Source of the DNA: Pseudomonadota bacterium | GTDB lineage: Bacteria > Desulfobacterota > GWC2-55-46 > JADFVP01 | Direction of reading: 5' to 3' | DNA length: 24,073 nucleotides | Assembly (NCBI GenBank): GCA_015222595.1 | Contig: JADFVP010000089.1 | Span: forward strand, 1-24,073 | In this document: piece after piece, positions 16,363 through 23,801 of the stretch | Layout: the number at the start of each line of letters is the position of its first letter | How positions within the stretch are numbered: position 1 is the stretch's first letter | Position numbers and translations under genes: made by a program | The notes under the pieces: model-generated | Database searches by the model: none | Seen by the model: the letters and a program-made list of their open reading frames with translations, nothing else | Told to the model about the DNA's origin: nothing

Positions 16363-16429
16363 AAAAAACCACCTCCAGCTAAAAGAGACCGAAACAGCGT
16401 TCTTTTCGTCCGCTAAAAAATATCATAAA

Positions 16430-16462
16430 ATAACGCCCCTGCCTTTACGACAGGGGCGTTAT
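16430..16462 (-). terminator. Rho-independent terminator of nrdJ
   Basis: A 12-bp perfect stem (CAGGGGCGTTA arm at 16451-16461 pairing with 16431-16441, plus one A-T) with a 9-nt loop. On the - strand it is followed by a T-rich run ATTTTATGATATTTTTT. It lies about 110 bp after the nrdJ stop. Confidence 0.92.
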
Positions 16463-16465
16463 AAA

Positions 16466-16495
16466 CGTACGGCTCAGGGTGGGCCGAACCGTACG
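16466..16495. repeat. Inverted repeat CGTACGG...CCGTACG
   Basis: Seven-bp arms at 16466-16472 and 16489-16495, spaced by 16 nt, directly beside the nrdJ terminator. On the - strand it is followed by TTTAT, so it may form a first, weaker hairpin of a tandem terminator. Confidence 0.5.
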
Positions 16496-16573
16496 AGGCT
16501 CTCGTTACACTCTCCAAATAGAAACAGTTTACGTCCCTGAAGTTCGTTTTAAACCTCCGCCCCTATAAAAGAG

Positions 16574-19099
16574 TCAACCGCACTCCGTGTAGCCGCACCC
16601 GCGACAGACCACGCAGCCGTCGGCATGCTCTACCGTACCGCCGCAGTCCGGGCATGCGCCGCGCTGAAAAGTTGCGCTAGAGTGCGACAGATCGTACTCC
16701 ATCGGCTTTAAGTGCTCTGCTCTCGGAGAGAGCGTATCGCGCATCTCGCCGGACGCTGTTTCCATGTTAAAGTCGGCGTTGGCCCCGTCGGACGAGAAGT
16801 CCGTATCCGCCAGATGGTTGACCGTGCCTCTGTTACTCCTGTACATCAGGTACCACTCCATCGCCTTGGCCATGGCGTCGGCGCATGAGGTTACCTTCAC
16901 GTTGCCGAAACCTACCGGCAGGTGGCAGCTTATTCCGCGCATCTGCTTGACGACCTCTGCGGCCTCTACTCCGGTACGGAGCGCAAGCGACGTCATCCGT
17001 CCAAGCGCTTCGGACTGCGAGGCCACGCAACCGCCGGCCTTGCCTATCTGAGTGAATATCTCAAAGGGGCGACCCTCTTCGTCTTCGTTGATGGTGACGT
17101 AGAGGTTGCCGCAACCGGTCAGAACCTTGCGCGTAACACCAAAGGCGACCTCTCCTCGAATCTTCGGCATGGTCGGCATGGTCGGCATGTTGGCCGCAAG
17201 AGGAGCCTCAGCAGGCTGCTCTATTCCTGTTTCGGCTGCCGCTGCCGCCGCCGCCTTCTCTTTATCTTTTCCTCTTGTCAGCACCTGGGCATCGCGAGAG
17301 CCGTCGCGGTAGACGGTTACGCCCTTGCAGCCGAGGTTGTAAGCCATTATGTAGACCTTTGCAACATCTTCGACAGTGGCCTCGTTAGGGAAGTTGACCG
17401 TCTTGGAGACAGCATTGTCGGTATGCCTCTGGAAGGCGGCCTGCATCTTTATGTGCCACTCAGGGGCAATGTCGTGCGAGGTTACGAGCACCCTCTTCAG
17501 GTCTTCGGGAATCTCATCGATCCCGTGAAGCGTACCGGACTCCGCTACCTGCTTCATAAGCTCAGGGGAGTCGTATCCGCGCTCCTGCATGATCTCCTCA
17601 AAGAGCGGGTTGACCTCGACAAGCTCAGTACCCTCCATAACGGTGCGGGTATAGGCGAGCGCAAAGAGCGGCTCTACGCCCGAAGAGCTGTTCGAAATGA
17701 TTGATATGGTTCCTGTCGGCGCGATCGTTGTAACGGTCGCGTTACGCATCGGCTCTCCGGTTGCCTCGAAGGTAGAGCCCTTGTAGTTCGGAAATGGACC
17801 GCGCTCGCTGGCCAGATCCATGCTCGCAGTGCGGCCCGCCTTCTGGATAAAGCCCATAACGCGCTCGCCCATCTCTACGCCCTCTTCCGTGTCGTACGGA
17901 ATTCCGAGTCTGATAAGAAGGTCTGCAAAACCCATAACGCCGAGCCCGATCTTGCGGTTAGACTTTGTCATGTCGTTTATCGGCTTTATCGGATACCTGT
18001 TCATGTCGATTACGTTGTCTAAGAAGTGTACGGCCTTGCCGACCATGTCGCCGAGCTTCTTCCAGTCGACCTCGTACCCGACCTCGTTATTTCCAGCCTT
18101 TCCAGACGTCTTCTTTATCATGCGGTTCAGGTTTATTGACCCTAAGTTGCAGGCCTCGTACGGCAGCAGGGGTTGTTCGCCACACGGGTTCGTGGACTCT
18201 ATCTCGCCTATATGCGGCGTCGGGTTCTCTTCGTTTATGCGGTCTATGAAGATTATTCCCGGATCCCCGTTCTTCCACGCGCGGTCAACTATCTTGTCGA
18301 AGACCTCACGCGCGCGAAGTGTACCCGCCACTGCGCTGTCCTTGGGGCTTACCAGGTTGTACTCGGTGTCCTGCTCAACGGCGTTCATGAAGTCTTCGGT
18401 GATGTTAACGGAGATGTTGAAGTTGTTGAGCTTTGCGTTGTCCTCTTTGCAGGAAATAAAGTCCATTACATCCGGATGGTCGATACGGAGAATTCCCATG
18501 TTCGCCCCGCGACGCGTACCACCCTGCTTTATCGCCTCTGTTGCCGAGTCGAAGACGGTCATAAAGGAGATCGGCCCGGAGGAGATACCGGACGTCGAGC
18601 CGACTATGTCGCCCGAAGGCCTGATCTTGGAAAATGAGAAGCCTGTGCCGCCGCCGGACTTATGGATAAGCGCGGTGTTCTTTATCGCCTCGAAGATCGA
18701 CTCCATGGAGTCTTCTATCGGGAGAACAAAGCAGGCCGAGAGCTGCTGCAGTTCGCGGCCCGCGTTCATTAGTGTCGGTGAGTTGGGCATAAATTCGAGC
18801 GAGGCCATCATCTTGTAGAACTCTTCGGCTGTTGCCTCTACGTCGGCCTCGGGGTTGTAGAGTGCGTCGCCCTCGGCAATATTGGTGCTTACGCGCCAGA
18901 ACATCTCCTCTACGGTCTCTATGGGCTCGCCATCGGCGCCCTTTTTAAGGTACCTCTTTTCAAGCACCCTCAGTGCATTCTCGTGCAGGTCGACTTTCTG
19001 CAAAGGCATTTCTAAAATCCCTCCCTTAACCGTAGCACCCGGACCACCGGAAGCGGCCCCCAAAAGGTCTGCATAGACATCCTTATCAATTTTATTCAT
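16574..19099 (-). CDS. nrdJ: Adenosylcobalamin-dependent ribonucleotide reductase (class II)
   Basis: Reduces ribonucleotides to deoxyribonucleotides with a thiyl radical generated from adenosylcobalamin, without oxygen. 841 residues. The radical Cys306 is in NPCGEQ with Asn304 and Glu308, and the reducible Cys pair is Cys123 (SACFVLP) and Cys317 (YEACNLGS), 11 residues after Cys306. KSGGGTGFSFSKIRP, KQGGTRRGANMG and APTGTISIISNSSSG are typical. A Lys/Ala/Pro linker (about 635-665) leads to the family's C-terminal domain, ending in a Cys-rich zinc/redox tail (CPDCGG, CRGCGYTECG). GGGGAG precedes the ATG at 19099. It has a remote promoter overlapped by an NrdR-box-like site and a leader of about 350 nt. 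No nrdR, nrdAB or nrdD is in the window. Confidence 0.97.
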   Translation of the reverse strand: MNKIDKDVYADLLGAASGGPGATVKGGILEMPLQKVDLHENALRVLEKRYLKKGADGEPIETVEEMFWRVSTNIAEGDALYNPEADVEATAEEFYKMMASLEFMPNSPTLMNAGRELQQLSACFVLPIEDSMESIFEAIKNTALIHKSGGGTGFSFSKIRPSGDIVGSTSGISSGPISFMTVFDSATEAIKQGGTRRGANMGILRIDHPDVMDFISCKEDNAKLNNFNISVNITEDFMNAVEQDTEYNLVSPKDSAVAGTLRAREVFDKIVDRAWKNGDPGIIFIDRINEENPTPHIGEIESTNPCGEQPLLPYEACNLGSINLNRMIKKTSGKAGNNEVGYEVDWKKLGDMVGKAVHFLDNVIDMNRYPIKPINDMTKSNRKIGLGVMGFADLLIRLGIPYDTEEGVEMGERVMGFIQKAGRTASMDLASERGPFPNYKGSTFEATGEPMRNATVTTIAPTGTISIISNSSSGVEPLFALAYTRTVMEGTELVEVNPLFEEIMQERGYDSPELMKQVAESGTLHGIDEIPEDLKRVLVTSHDIAPEWHIKMQAAFQRHTDNAVSKTVNFPNEATVEDVAKVYIMAYNLGCKGVTVYRDGSRDAQVLTRGKDKEKAAAAAAAETGIEQPAEAPLAANMPTMPTMPKIRGEVAFGVTRKVLTGCGNLYVTINEDEEGRPFEIFTQIGKAGGCVASQSEALGRMTSLALRTGVEAAEVVKQMRGISCHLPVGFGNVKVTSCADAMAKAMEWYLMYRSNRGTVNHLADTDFSSDGANADFNMETASGEMRDTLSPRAEHLKPMEYDLSHSSATFQRGACPDCGGTVEHADGCVVCRGCGYTECG

Positions 19100-19448
19100 T
19101 CAACTCCCCAGTTCACCAGTTAAATAGGCCAAAAATCAGAACAGTATTAATCAATTTATTATATATGCGCTGCCCAAGAGAACAGCGTTATAAAGAGGCG
19201 GATATACGGGCCGGGGATACGCGTCATTGGGTAAATCCCGGACAGTTACCGCCTCAATAAAGTACCGTTTTAGCGCCACCCCCCTCTACAGCAAAGGGAG
19301 AAACAGGCTCTATAGTACGGGCAAAGGGACAAAAAAAGAATTGATTAGCCCGGTACAACAGTACGGCACAACCTAAAATAAATGCGCCCTGGATGTGAAA
19401 TGGAATAAGTGTGTGATTTACAAGGTGAATCGCTCATGTAGTAGGTTG
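19100..19448 (-). ncRNA. Long structured 5' leader of nrdJ (candidate regulatory RNA)
   Basis: The predicted nrdJ transcript start near 19448 leaves about 350 nt before the ATG with no convincing gene. The most regular element is at 19195-19255: 7-bp closing stem GAGGCGG/CCGCCTC, internal loop, 5-bp stem CCGGG/CCCGG and a 21-nt loop. Smaller hairpins are CGCTG/CAGCG (about 19169-19188) and CCGTAC/GTAC-C-GG (about 19350-19366). I could not find the B12 box of the cobalamin riboswitch. A 30-codon ORF (ATG at 19437) has no ribosome binding site. Confidence 0.4.
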
Positions 19449-19454
19449 TTGGTA

Positions 19455-19483
19455 ATTAGACCACAATATATGGTGTCTGTCAA
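19455..19483 (-). promoter_or_regulatory. nrdJ promoter with NrdR-box-like operator in the spacer
   Basis: On the - strand TTGACA (19483-19478), a 17-bp spacer and TCTAAT (19460-19455). The spacer itself holds CCACAATATATGGTGT (19461-19476, + strand), which matches the NrdR consensus ACACWATATATWGTGT at 14 of 16 positions. NrdR represses ribonucleotide reductase genes in most bacteria, so the overlap makes functional sense. NrdR boxes usually come in pairs; a good second box is not seen, only a weak AT-rich match near 19155-19170. Confidence 0.75.
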
Positions 19484-19653
19484 GCGAAAAATAGCGGATA
19501 GATGAGATTGATGCAAGGCTCTGTTATCGCTTGCCTTTTTAGGTTCAACACCTTCCAATTGCAAAGAGGACAAGAATAACCTGTATATTTCGCACCATCA
19601 AACCCGGCAAAACGGGGCGAAGAGAAGGCAAAAGCACAGAGAGTTACGCCTCG

Positions 19654-19698
19654 ACTGTCCACTACTGTCCACTGTGTCACTATGATAGTATGGACAGT
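19654..19698. repeat. Nested direct and inverted repeats (ACTGTCCA)
   Basis: ACTGTCCA occurs at 19654-19661 and 19664-19671, 10 bp apart, and as its reverse complement TGGACAGT at 19691-19698. Between the arms lies the 11-bp palindrome ACTATGATAGT (19679-19689). The element is in the gap (19484-19727) between the nrdJ promoter and the cupin terminator, where I find no supported gene. It could be a regulator site or the eroded end of an insertion element. Confidence 0.55.
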
Positions 19699-19727
19699 TG
19701 AAAAAGCCTCTCGGAAAAAGCAGAAGA

Positions 19728-19751
19728 GCCAACACCCCGGAGGGTGTCGGC
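19728..19751 (-). terminator. Rho-independent terminator of the cupin gene
   Basis: On the - strand a 10-bp stem GCCGACACCC/GGGTGTTGGC (one G-U) closes a TCCG tetraloop and is followed by TCTTCTGCTTTTT. It lies about 40 bp after the cupin stop. Confidence 0.85.
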
Positions 19752-19790
19752 CCTTGTAGATAGTACAAAAAACCGCAGTAACGAGACCCT

Positions 19791-20129
19791 TTACGCCCTC
19801 TGCTCTAGGCCTGCGGGCTGAACAGTTGCCTGAGAGACAACGAGTTCGGTTGAAGCGACGATCTTGTGCCATACGCCCTTTGGCGCAAGCACGGTAACTC
19901 CGGGCTTGAGTTCGGTGGACTCTTCGGTCCCACCGTCCAAGTAGTACGTGCCTTCGCCTTCATGCACAAAGAAGATCTGATCTCCTCCGGGATGCCTGTG
20001 GTACGCGAGCACCTGGCCGGCATTGAAGTAATAGGTATCCTGCGTAAGGGAGTCGGTCTTGATATGGGTTACCTTGTTAACCGGATCATCCTTAAAAGTC
20101 TTGTTCTCACATACGTTAGCCTTTTCCAT
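19791..20129 (-). CDS. Small single-domain cupin protein
   Basis: 112 residues forming one cupin_2 barrel. Motif 1 reads YHRHPGGDQIFFVHEGEG: both His are present, while the usual Glu of HxHx(3-4)Ex(6)G is Gln, with an Asp just before it, a variant seen in a subgroup of small cupins. Motif 2 is LAPKGVWHKIV, with its His. Metal binding is therefore likely; the substrate cannot be inferred. AAGGAGG lies just before the ATG, one of the strongest ribosome binding sites in the window. The gene stands alone, divergent from the lipid-kinase gene, with its own terminator. It may be an enzyme or a ligand-binding protein. Confidence 0.85.
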   Translation of the reverse strand: MEKANVCENKTFKDDPVNKVTHIKTDSLTQDTYYFNAGQVLAYHRHPGGDQIFFVHEGEGTYYLDGGTEESTELKPGVTVLAPKGVWHKIVASTELVVSQATVQPAGLEQRA

Positions 20130-20472
20130 CTACTTCCTCCTTGGTTGTTATGCTCTTGACAATAAAAATAGTCTGACCGGCGCCGGGTGGGGCCGTGGTT
20201 CGATTTTCTTTAGCGGGTTTAATCAGTTTACCTGAATTGAGCGCATAAAGAGTTGATCTGTTACGATTCTATACTATTTTTGAGAATTAGCAACCAGGCC
20301 TTCTCAATTTTTCTCCATTTCGCTCCTATAAATCAAATCCCTTGATAAATACGGGCGTATCGTATACTTTCAACACTCAAGCGTCGGGCTTGCCTTATGG
20401 TAGCCACTGGGCCAGTGACTCTTCGGCGCGCAAGAACAGAGCATACGTAAGCAAGATAGAGGGTAGATAAAA
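20130..20472. other. Divergent, A+T-rich intergenic region
   Basis: 343 bp between divergent cupin and lipid-kinase genes; no gene or tRNA recognised. It contains the palindrome CCGGCGCCGG (20177-20186), an AT-rich hairpin TTGAGAA/TTCTCAA (20280-20307) followed by T5 on the + strand, a candidate promoter for the lipid kinase, and two short hairpins in that gene's leader. Confidence 0.6.
20342..20368 (+). promoter_or_regulatory. Candidate promoter of the lipid-kinase gene
   Basis: TTGATA (20342-20347) and TATACT (20363-20368) with a short 15-bp spacer. The resulting leader of about 97 nt would hold hairpins CAAGC-GTCGG-GCTTG (20378-20392) and CACTG-GGC-CAGTG (20405-20417). Confidence 0.4.
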
Positions 20473-21357
20473 ATGAAAGTTCGATTTATTGCGAACCCAA
20501 CCGCGGGCGGCGTCAACAGGGTCGGCGAGCTGACCGAGAGCATACGGCGCGTTCTCGGCGCTGAAGCCGGTTTTTTCGAGGTGAAGGTAACGACAGAGAA
20601 GGGCGGGGCGGGTACGTTTGCTCGCGAGGCGGTACTGGAGGGCTACGACGTAGTCGTAGCCTGCGGCGGCGACGGAACCATAAACGAGGTCGCAACGGCG
20701 CTCGTTGGAACCTCTGTCGCTCTGGCAATCGTGCCGCTCGGCTCAGGAAACGGCCTTGCGCTCTCGCTCGGCATTCCTCTTGAGATCGATGGGGCTGTGG
20801 CGAAACTGAAAGAGCCGCATCGTAGGCTCAAAATGGATGTCGGCAAAGTCTGCGGCAGGCACTTCTTCTCGACCGCAGGCTTCGGGTTCGATGCGCTGCT
20901 GGCAAAAAAATATAACGAAGGCTCGCTGAGCGCAAGGGTGCGCGGAATACTGCCGTACATTCCGATAGCCATAAAGGAATTTTACCGCTACAGCCCCGAA
21001 GAGGTGGAAATAGTTATTGGAAACCGCCACATAGAGGTCACACCGTTTATCCTTACGGTTGCCAACGTGCCGCGCTTTGGCGGCAACGCCATAATTGCGC
21101 CCGATGCGAAACCGGACGACGGGCTGCTGGACCTCGTTATAGTGCCCGAAGTAGGGCTAAAGAAAAGCTACCAATTGACGAATAAGTTAATGAAGGGTCA
21201 AATCGACTCTTTTAAGGGCTACCAGTGCATCAGGGCCGAAGAAATCGAGATAAGAAGAGAGACGTCTGCTATGGTTCATGCAGACGGCGAACCCTTCGAT
21301 TGGCAGGGCAGTATCCACATAAGAGTACTACGCTCCGCCCTGAACGTACTGATATAA
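20473..21357 (+). CDS. YegS/diacylglycerol-kinase-type lipid kinase
   Basis: 294 residues, a complete DAGK-catalytic-domain lipid kinase (YegS/DgkB/sphingosine-kinase superfamily) acting at the inner membrane face. The N-terminus KVRFIANPTAGG carries the nucleotide-binding NPxxG motif; GGDGTINEV is at 65-73; PLGSGNGLALSLG (88-100) replaces the commoner PLGTAND; FSTAGFGFDA and VHADGEPF near the C-terminus are the remaining family blocks. The phosphorylated lipid (diacylglycerol, phosphatidylglycerol or another) cannot be told from sequence. GAGGG lies upstream of the ATG. It opens a + strand group with the GH15-like and cation-efflux genes. Confidence 0.9.
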   Translation: MKVRFIANPTAGGVNRVGELTESIRRVLGAEAGFFEVKVTTEKGGAGTFAREAVLEGYDVVVACGGDGTINEVATALVGTSVALAIVPLGSGNGLALSLGIPLEIDGAVAKLKEPHRRLKMDVGKVCGRHFFSTAGFGFDALLAKKYNEGSLSARVRGILPYIPIAIKEFYRYSPEEVEIVIGNRHIEVTPFILTVANVPRFGGNAIIAPDAKPDDGLLDLVIVPEVGLKKSYQLTNKLMKGQIDSFKGYQCIRAEEIEIRRETSAMVHADGEPFDWQGSIHIRVLRSALNVLI

Positions 21358-21417
21358 AGAACACTTTAACGCTCCCGCCTCTGTTTCTAAGTCCGGGTAG
21401 CCGAGGCAATTGGTGAC

Positions 21418-22677
21418 ATGAGCAACAAGCGCAGACGGATAGAAGATGTGACGAAGTCGAGCAAACCCGGAGCGCTCCTGAAGACGGATTTCCAGTCTCT
21501 TAGCCCCACACAGAAACTTAAGGTCGCCTACGCGCACCTAGAGGCGCTCAGGCAGATAAACGGCGGCTACGTAGCCTCTAGCTACGACGGCACCGAAGGG
21601 GGCGACCCGTACGACGTCTTCTGGCTTCGCGACATCATGTACGCCACCTACGCCAACGAGTACATCGGCTCGTACGACAAGATGATAGAGAGCTACCGGC
21701 TCATCATCCGTATCTTTCACAAATACCGCCACAAGATAACTAACGGAGCGCGCAAGCGCCACTACCTCGGCAGCTGCGCCGACGAGGTAATACACACGCG
21801 CGTAAACCCCGTAACGCTAGAAGAGATAACCAACGAGTGGGGCCACCACCAGCTAGACATCTTCGGCCTCTTCCTCTACAAGACCGGAGACCTGATAAAA
21901 AAAGGGCACAGCGTTATAAGCACCGACCGCACCGAGACGCTCATTATGCTGCGCGACATAATCCTCTACCTCACCACCACGCGCTGGTACTCGGACCCCG
22001 ACTTCGGCGTCTGGGAGGAGGGCCCCGAGGTCCACTCTTCGTCGATAGGCTCGGTGCTCGCAGGCTTTACCATGTGGCACGACGACGACCACTACCACTA
22101 CAAGTACCGCAACCAGGTGCAGCTCTACTCTCACCTGCCCGTGCCTCAGGAGTTTATAGAACAGGGGCGCGCGGCGCTCGATAAGATTCTCCCGGCAGAG
22201 AGCGAGTCAAGGCCGTACGACTTGATACAGCTCAGTCTTATCTGGCCGTATGCGATAGTCTCCGAAGAGCAGGCGAAGCAGATCCTCGACAATATAGAGA
22301 ACAACCTCGTCAGGGAGTACGGCGTAATACGCTACCCCGGAGACCTGTACTTCAATGCCGACCCCTCCAACCCGGTCGGCAACGAGGCGACCTGGCCCAT
22401 GGGACTGGCGTGGCTCAGCATTATCTACTCCAAGATGGCGCAGAAGATCATGGACACAGGCACCGACGCCATAATAAATCCGCCGAGCGACCTTATCAAT
22501 AAGAGCGAGAAGTACCTCAGCATGTGCGAGGCGGTAATGACCGCGGATGGCAAGGTACCGGAACTCTACACCGAAGAGAAGCCGAACCACAACGTGCCGC
22601 TGGCCTGGGCGCAGAGCCTTTACGTGGTTGCGCGCCAGAACACCAACAGCGCGCGCAAACGGCTCGGCCAGAAGTAG
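21418..22677 (+). CDS. GH15-like (alpha/alpha)6-barrel protein, possible glucoamylase-type enzyme
   Basis: 419 residues without signal peptide, so cytoplasmic. The sequence resembles the GH15/phosphorylase-kinase-like family: DVFWLRDIMYATYA (66-79), NEWGHHQLDIFGLFLYKTG (139-157), GVWEEGPEVHSSSIGSVLAGF (197-217), where the WEE pair provides the likely general acid, and later WPMGLAWLS and VPLAWAQSLYV. This would fit hydrolysis of an alpha-glucan, oligosaccharide or disaccharide, but the family also has non-catalytic members. The N-terminal 25 residues are basic and probably disordered. It follows the lipid kinase by 60 bp and probably shares its transcript; no other glycogen or trehalose gene is present. 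Confidence 0.8.
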   Translation: MSNKRRRIEDVTKSSKPGALLKTDFQSLSPTQKLKVAYAHLEALRQINGGYVASSYDGTEGGDPYDVFWLRDIMYATYANEYIGSYDKMIESYRLIIRIFHKYRHKITNGARKRHYLGSCADEVIHTRVNPVTLEEITNEWGHHQLDIFGLFLYKTGDLIKKGHSVISTDRTETLIMLRDIILYLTTTRWYSDPDFGVWEEGPEVHSSSIGSVLAGFTMWHDDDHYHYKYRNQVQLYSHLPVPQEFIEQGRAALDKILPAESESRPYDLIQLSLIWPYAIVSEEQAKQILDNIENNLVREYGVIRYPGDLYFNADPSNPVGNEATWPMGLAWLSIIYSKMAQKIMDTGTDAIINPPSDLINKSEKYLSMCEAVMTADGKVPELYTEEKPNHNVPLAWAQSLYVVARQNTNSARKRLGQK

Positions 22678-22799
22678 GCCCTTCCCATATCGACCCAACC
22701 GGTGTAGTATATCTGCTAACAGGTACTGCACTCCAAGGTGCGCTCGACACACACAAACCCGCACCCGGCGCTCCCGCCGGAAAACTTAACTCAACACCA

Positions 22800-23651
22800 A
22801 TGAAACCGATTGCGTTTAAAGCGAGTCTACTGAACATTGTCGGCAACACGGCGCTCTTTGCGATCAAGATAGTCGCAGGGCTTGCTTCGGGCTCCATTGC
22901 GCTTCTTTCCGACGCGATGAACTCGCTGAACGACATCGCCGCCTCTATAGCCACCTTTATCTGCATGAAGGTGAGTGCAAAGAGCGCGGACGAAGAGCAC
23001 CCGTTCGGCCACGCGCGCGCCGAACCGATTGCCGGAATAGTTATAGCGATACTGGCCGGTATCCTCGGCTTTGAGATGGGACGCGAGTCGATTGGGCGCT
23101 TTATAATTCCGCGCGAGACGACCATAGGCCTCTTCGCCCTCTCGGTGCCGGTTATAACCATTGTGGTAAAATTCTTTATGGCGCGCTACTTCAGAAGAGC
23201 GGGCGAGGAGGCGAACTCTCCGGCGCTCGCAGCAACCGCCGTAGACTCGATGATGGACGTAGTAGTCTCCGGGGCCGCGCTCATTGGTATCATAGGCGTC
23301 AAGCTCGGCTACCCGACGCTCGACCCCGTGGCCGGAATAGTTATAAGCGTCTGGATAATCTATACGGGCTACAAGATAGGCACGGAGAATATCGACTACC
23401 TCATGGGACGCGCGCCCAAGCAAGATGTTATCGACAGTATCAAGCGAACGGCAGAGAGAGTCGAAGGGGTCACAGGTTCCAACACGCTGAGAGCCCATTA
23501 CGTCGGCAGTCTCGTCCATGTGGAAATCCACATAGAAGTAGACGGAGGCCTCTCGACGCTGCGCTCGCACGATATCTGCGAGGCGGTCCGCGACGCGCTG
23601 TTAGAAGTCCCGCAGATCAACGAGGCCTTCATCCACATAGACCCGGTCTAG
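22800..23651 (+). CDS. Cation diffusion facilitator (CDF) transporter
   Basis: 283 residues, inner-membrane divalent metal/proton antiporter. The start ATG 22800 (MKPIAFKASLLNIVGN) leads straight into the first membrane segment. Six membrane segments fit, followed by a cytoplasmic C-terminal domain (from about 200) with the typical VHVEIHIEVD strand. Family motifs: SDAMNSLNDIAAS in TM2, HPFGHARAEPIAG (67-79) and AVDSMMDVVVSG in TM5. The transport site is Asn41/Asp45 plus Asp149/Asp153, that is NxxxD and DxxxD, rather than the DxxxD/HxxxD of YiiP. Metal not assignable, but a classical Zn-only site is less likely. There is no clear ribosome binding site; a CCGGC/GCCGG hairpin (22765-22780) lies just upstream. 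Confidence 0.92.
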   Translation: MKPIAFKASLLNIVGNTALFAIKIVAGLASGSIALLSDAMNSLNDIAASIATFICMKVSAKSADEEHPFGHARAEPIAGIVIAILAGILGFEMGRESIGRFIIPRETTIGLFALSVPVITIVVKFFMARYFRRAGEEANSPALAATAVDSMMDVVVSGAALIGIIGVKLGYPTLDPVAGIVISVWIIYTGYKIGTENIDYLMGRAPKQDVIDSIKRTAERVEGVTGSNTLRAHYVGSLVHVEIHIEVDGGLSTLRSHDICEAVRDALLEVPQINEAFIHIDPV

Positions 23652-23739
23652 TTCTGTTTGTGGAAGGGAATTTTTTATGGAAACGCAAAGTGTTCTGATT
23701 AGAGACTAAAATAGACCGACTATAGATCCGTTTCGGTAC

Positions 23740-23765
23740 ACCCGGACTTTCAACGCACGGGTTTT
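23740..23765 (+). terminator. Weak terminator-like hairpin after the CDF gene
   Basis: ACCCG/CGGGT (23740-23744, 23758-23762) with a 13-nt loop, followed by TTTT. Short stem and long loop make it doubtful. It is the only candidate in the 150-bp gap before the last gene. Confidence 0.25.
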
Positions 23766-23801
23766 GGCAGCTCATCCAACCCGTTAAGTACACTAACTCT
23801 C

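Noticed and set aside
15854..16540. 228-codon + strand ORF
   Set aside because: It opposes the comFB-like and zinc-ribbon genes and crosses the nrdJ terminator; composition is low in conserved features.
17820..18818. 332-codon + strand ORF within nrdJ
   Set aside because: It is antisense to strongly conserved NrdJ sequence and has no recognisable domain.
19100..19448. Cobalamin riboswitch in the nrdJ leader
   Set aside because: The B12 box and the conserved core sequences could not be found on the - strand; only unrelated hairpins are visible.
19480..19872. 130-codon - strand ORF
   Set aside because: It overlaps the cupin gene in another frame, runs through the cupin terminator and across the repeat array, and has no recognisable domain or ribosome binding site.
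22524..22799. Upstream extension of the cation-efflux ORF by 92 codons
   Set aside because: It lies almost wholly inside the end of the GH15-like gene in another frame, has no family similarity, and the CDF family begins at MKPIAFKAS.
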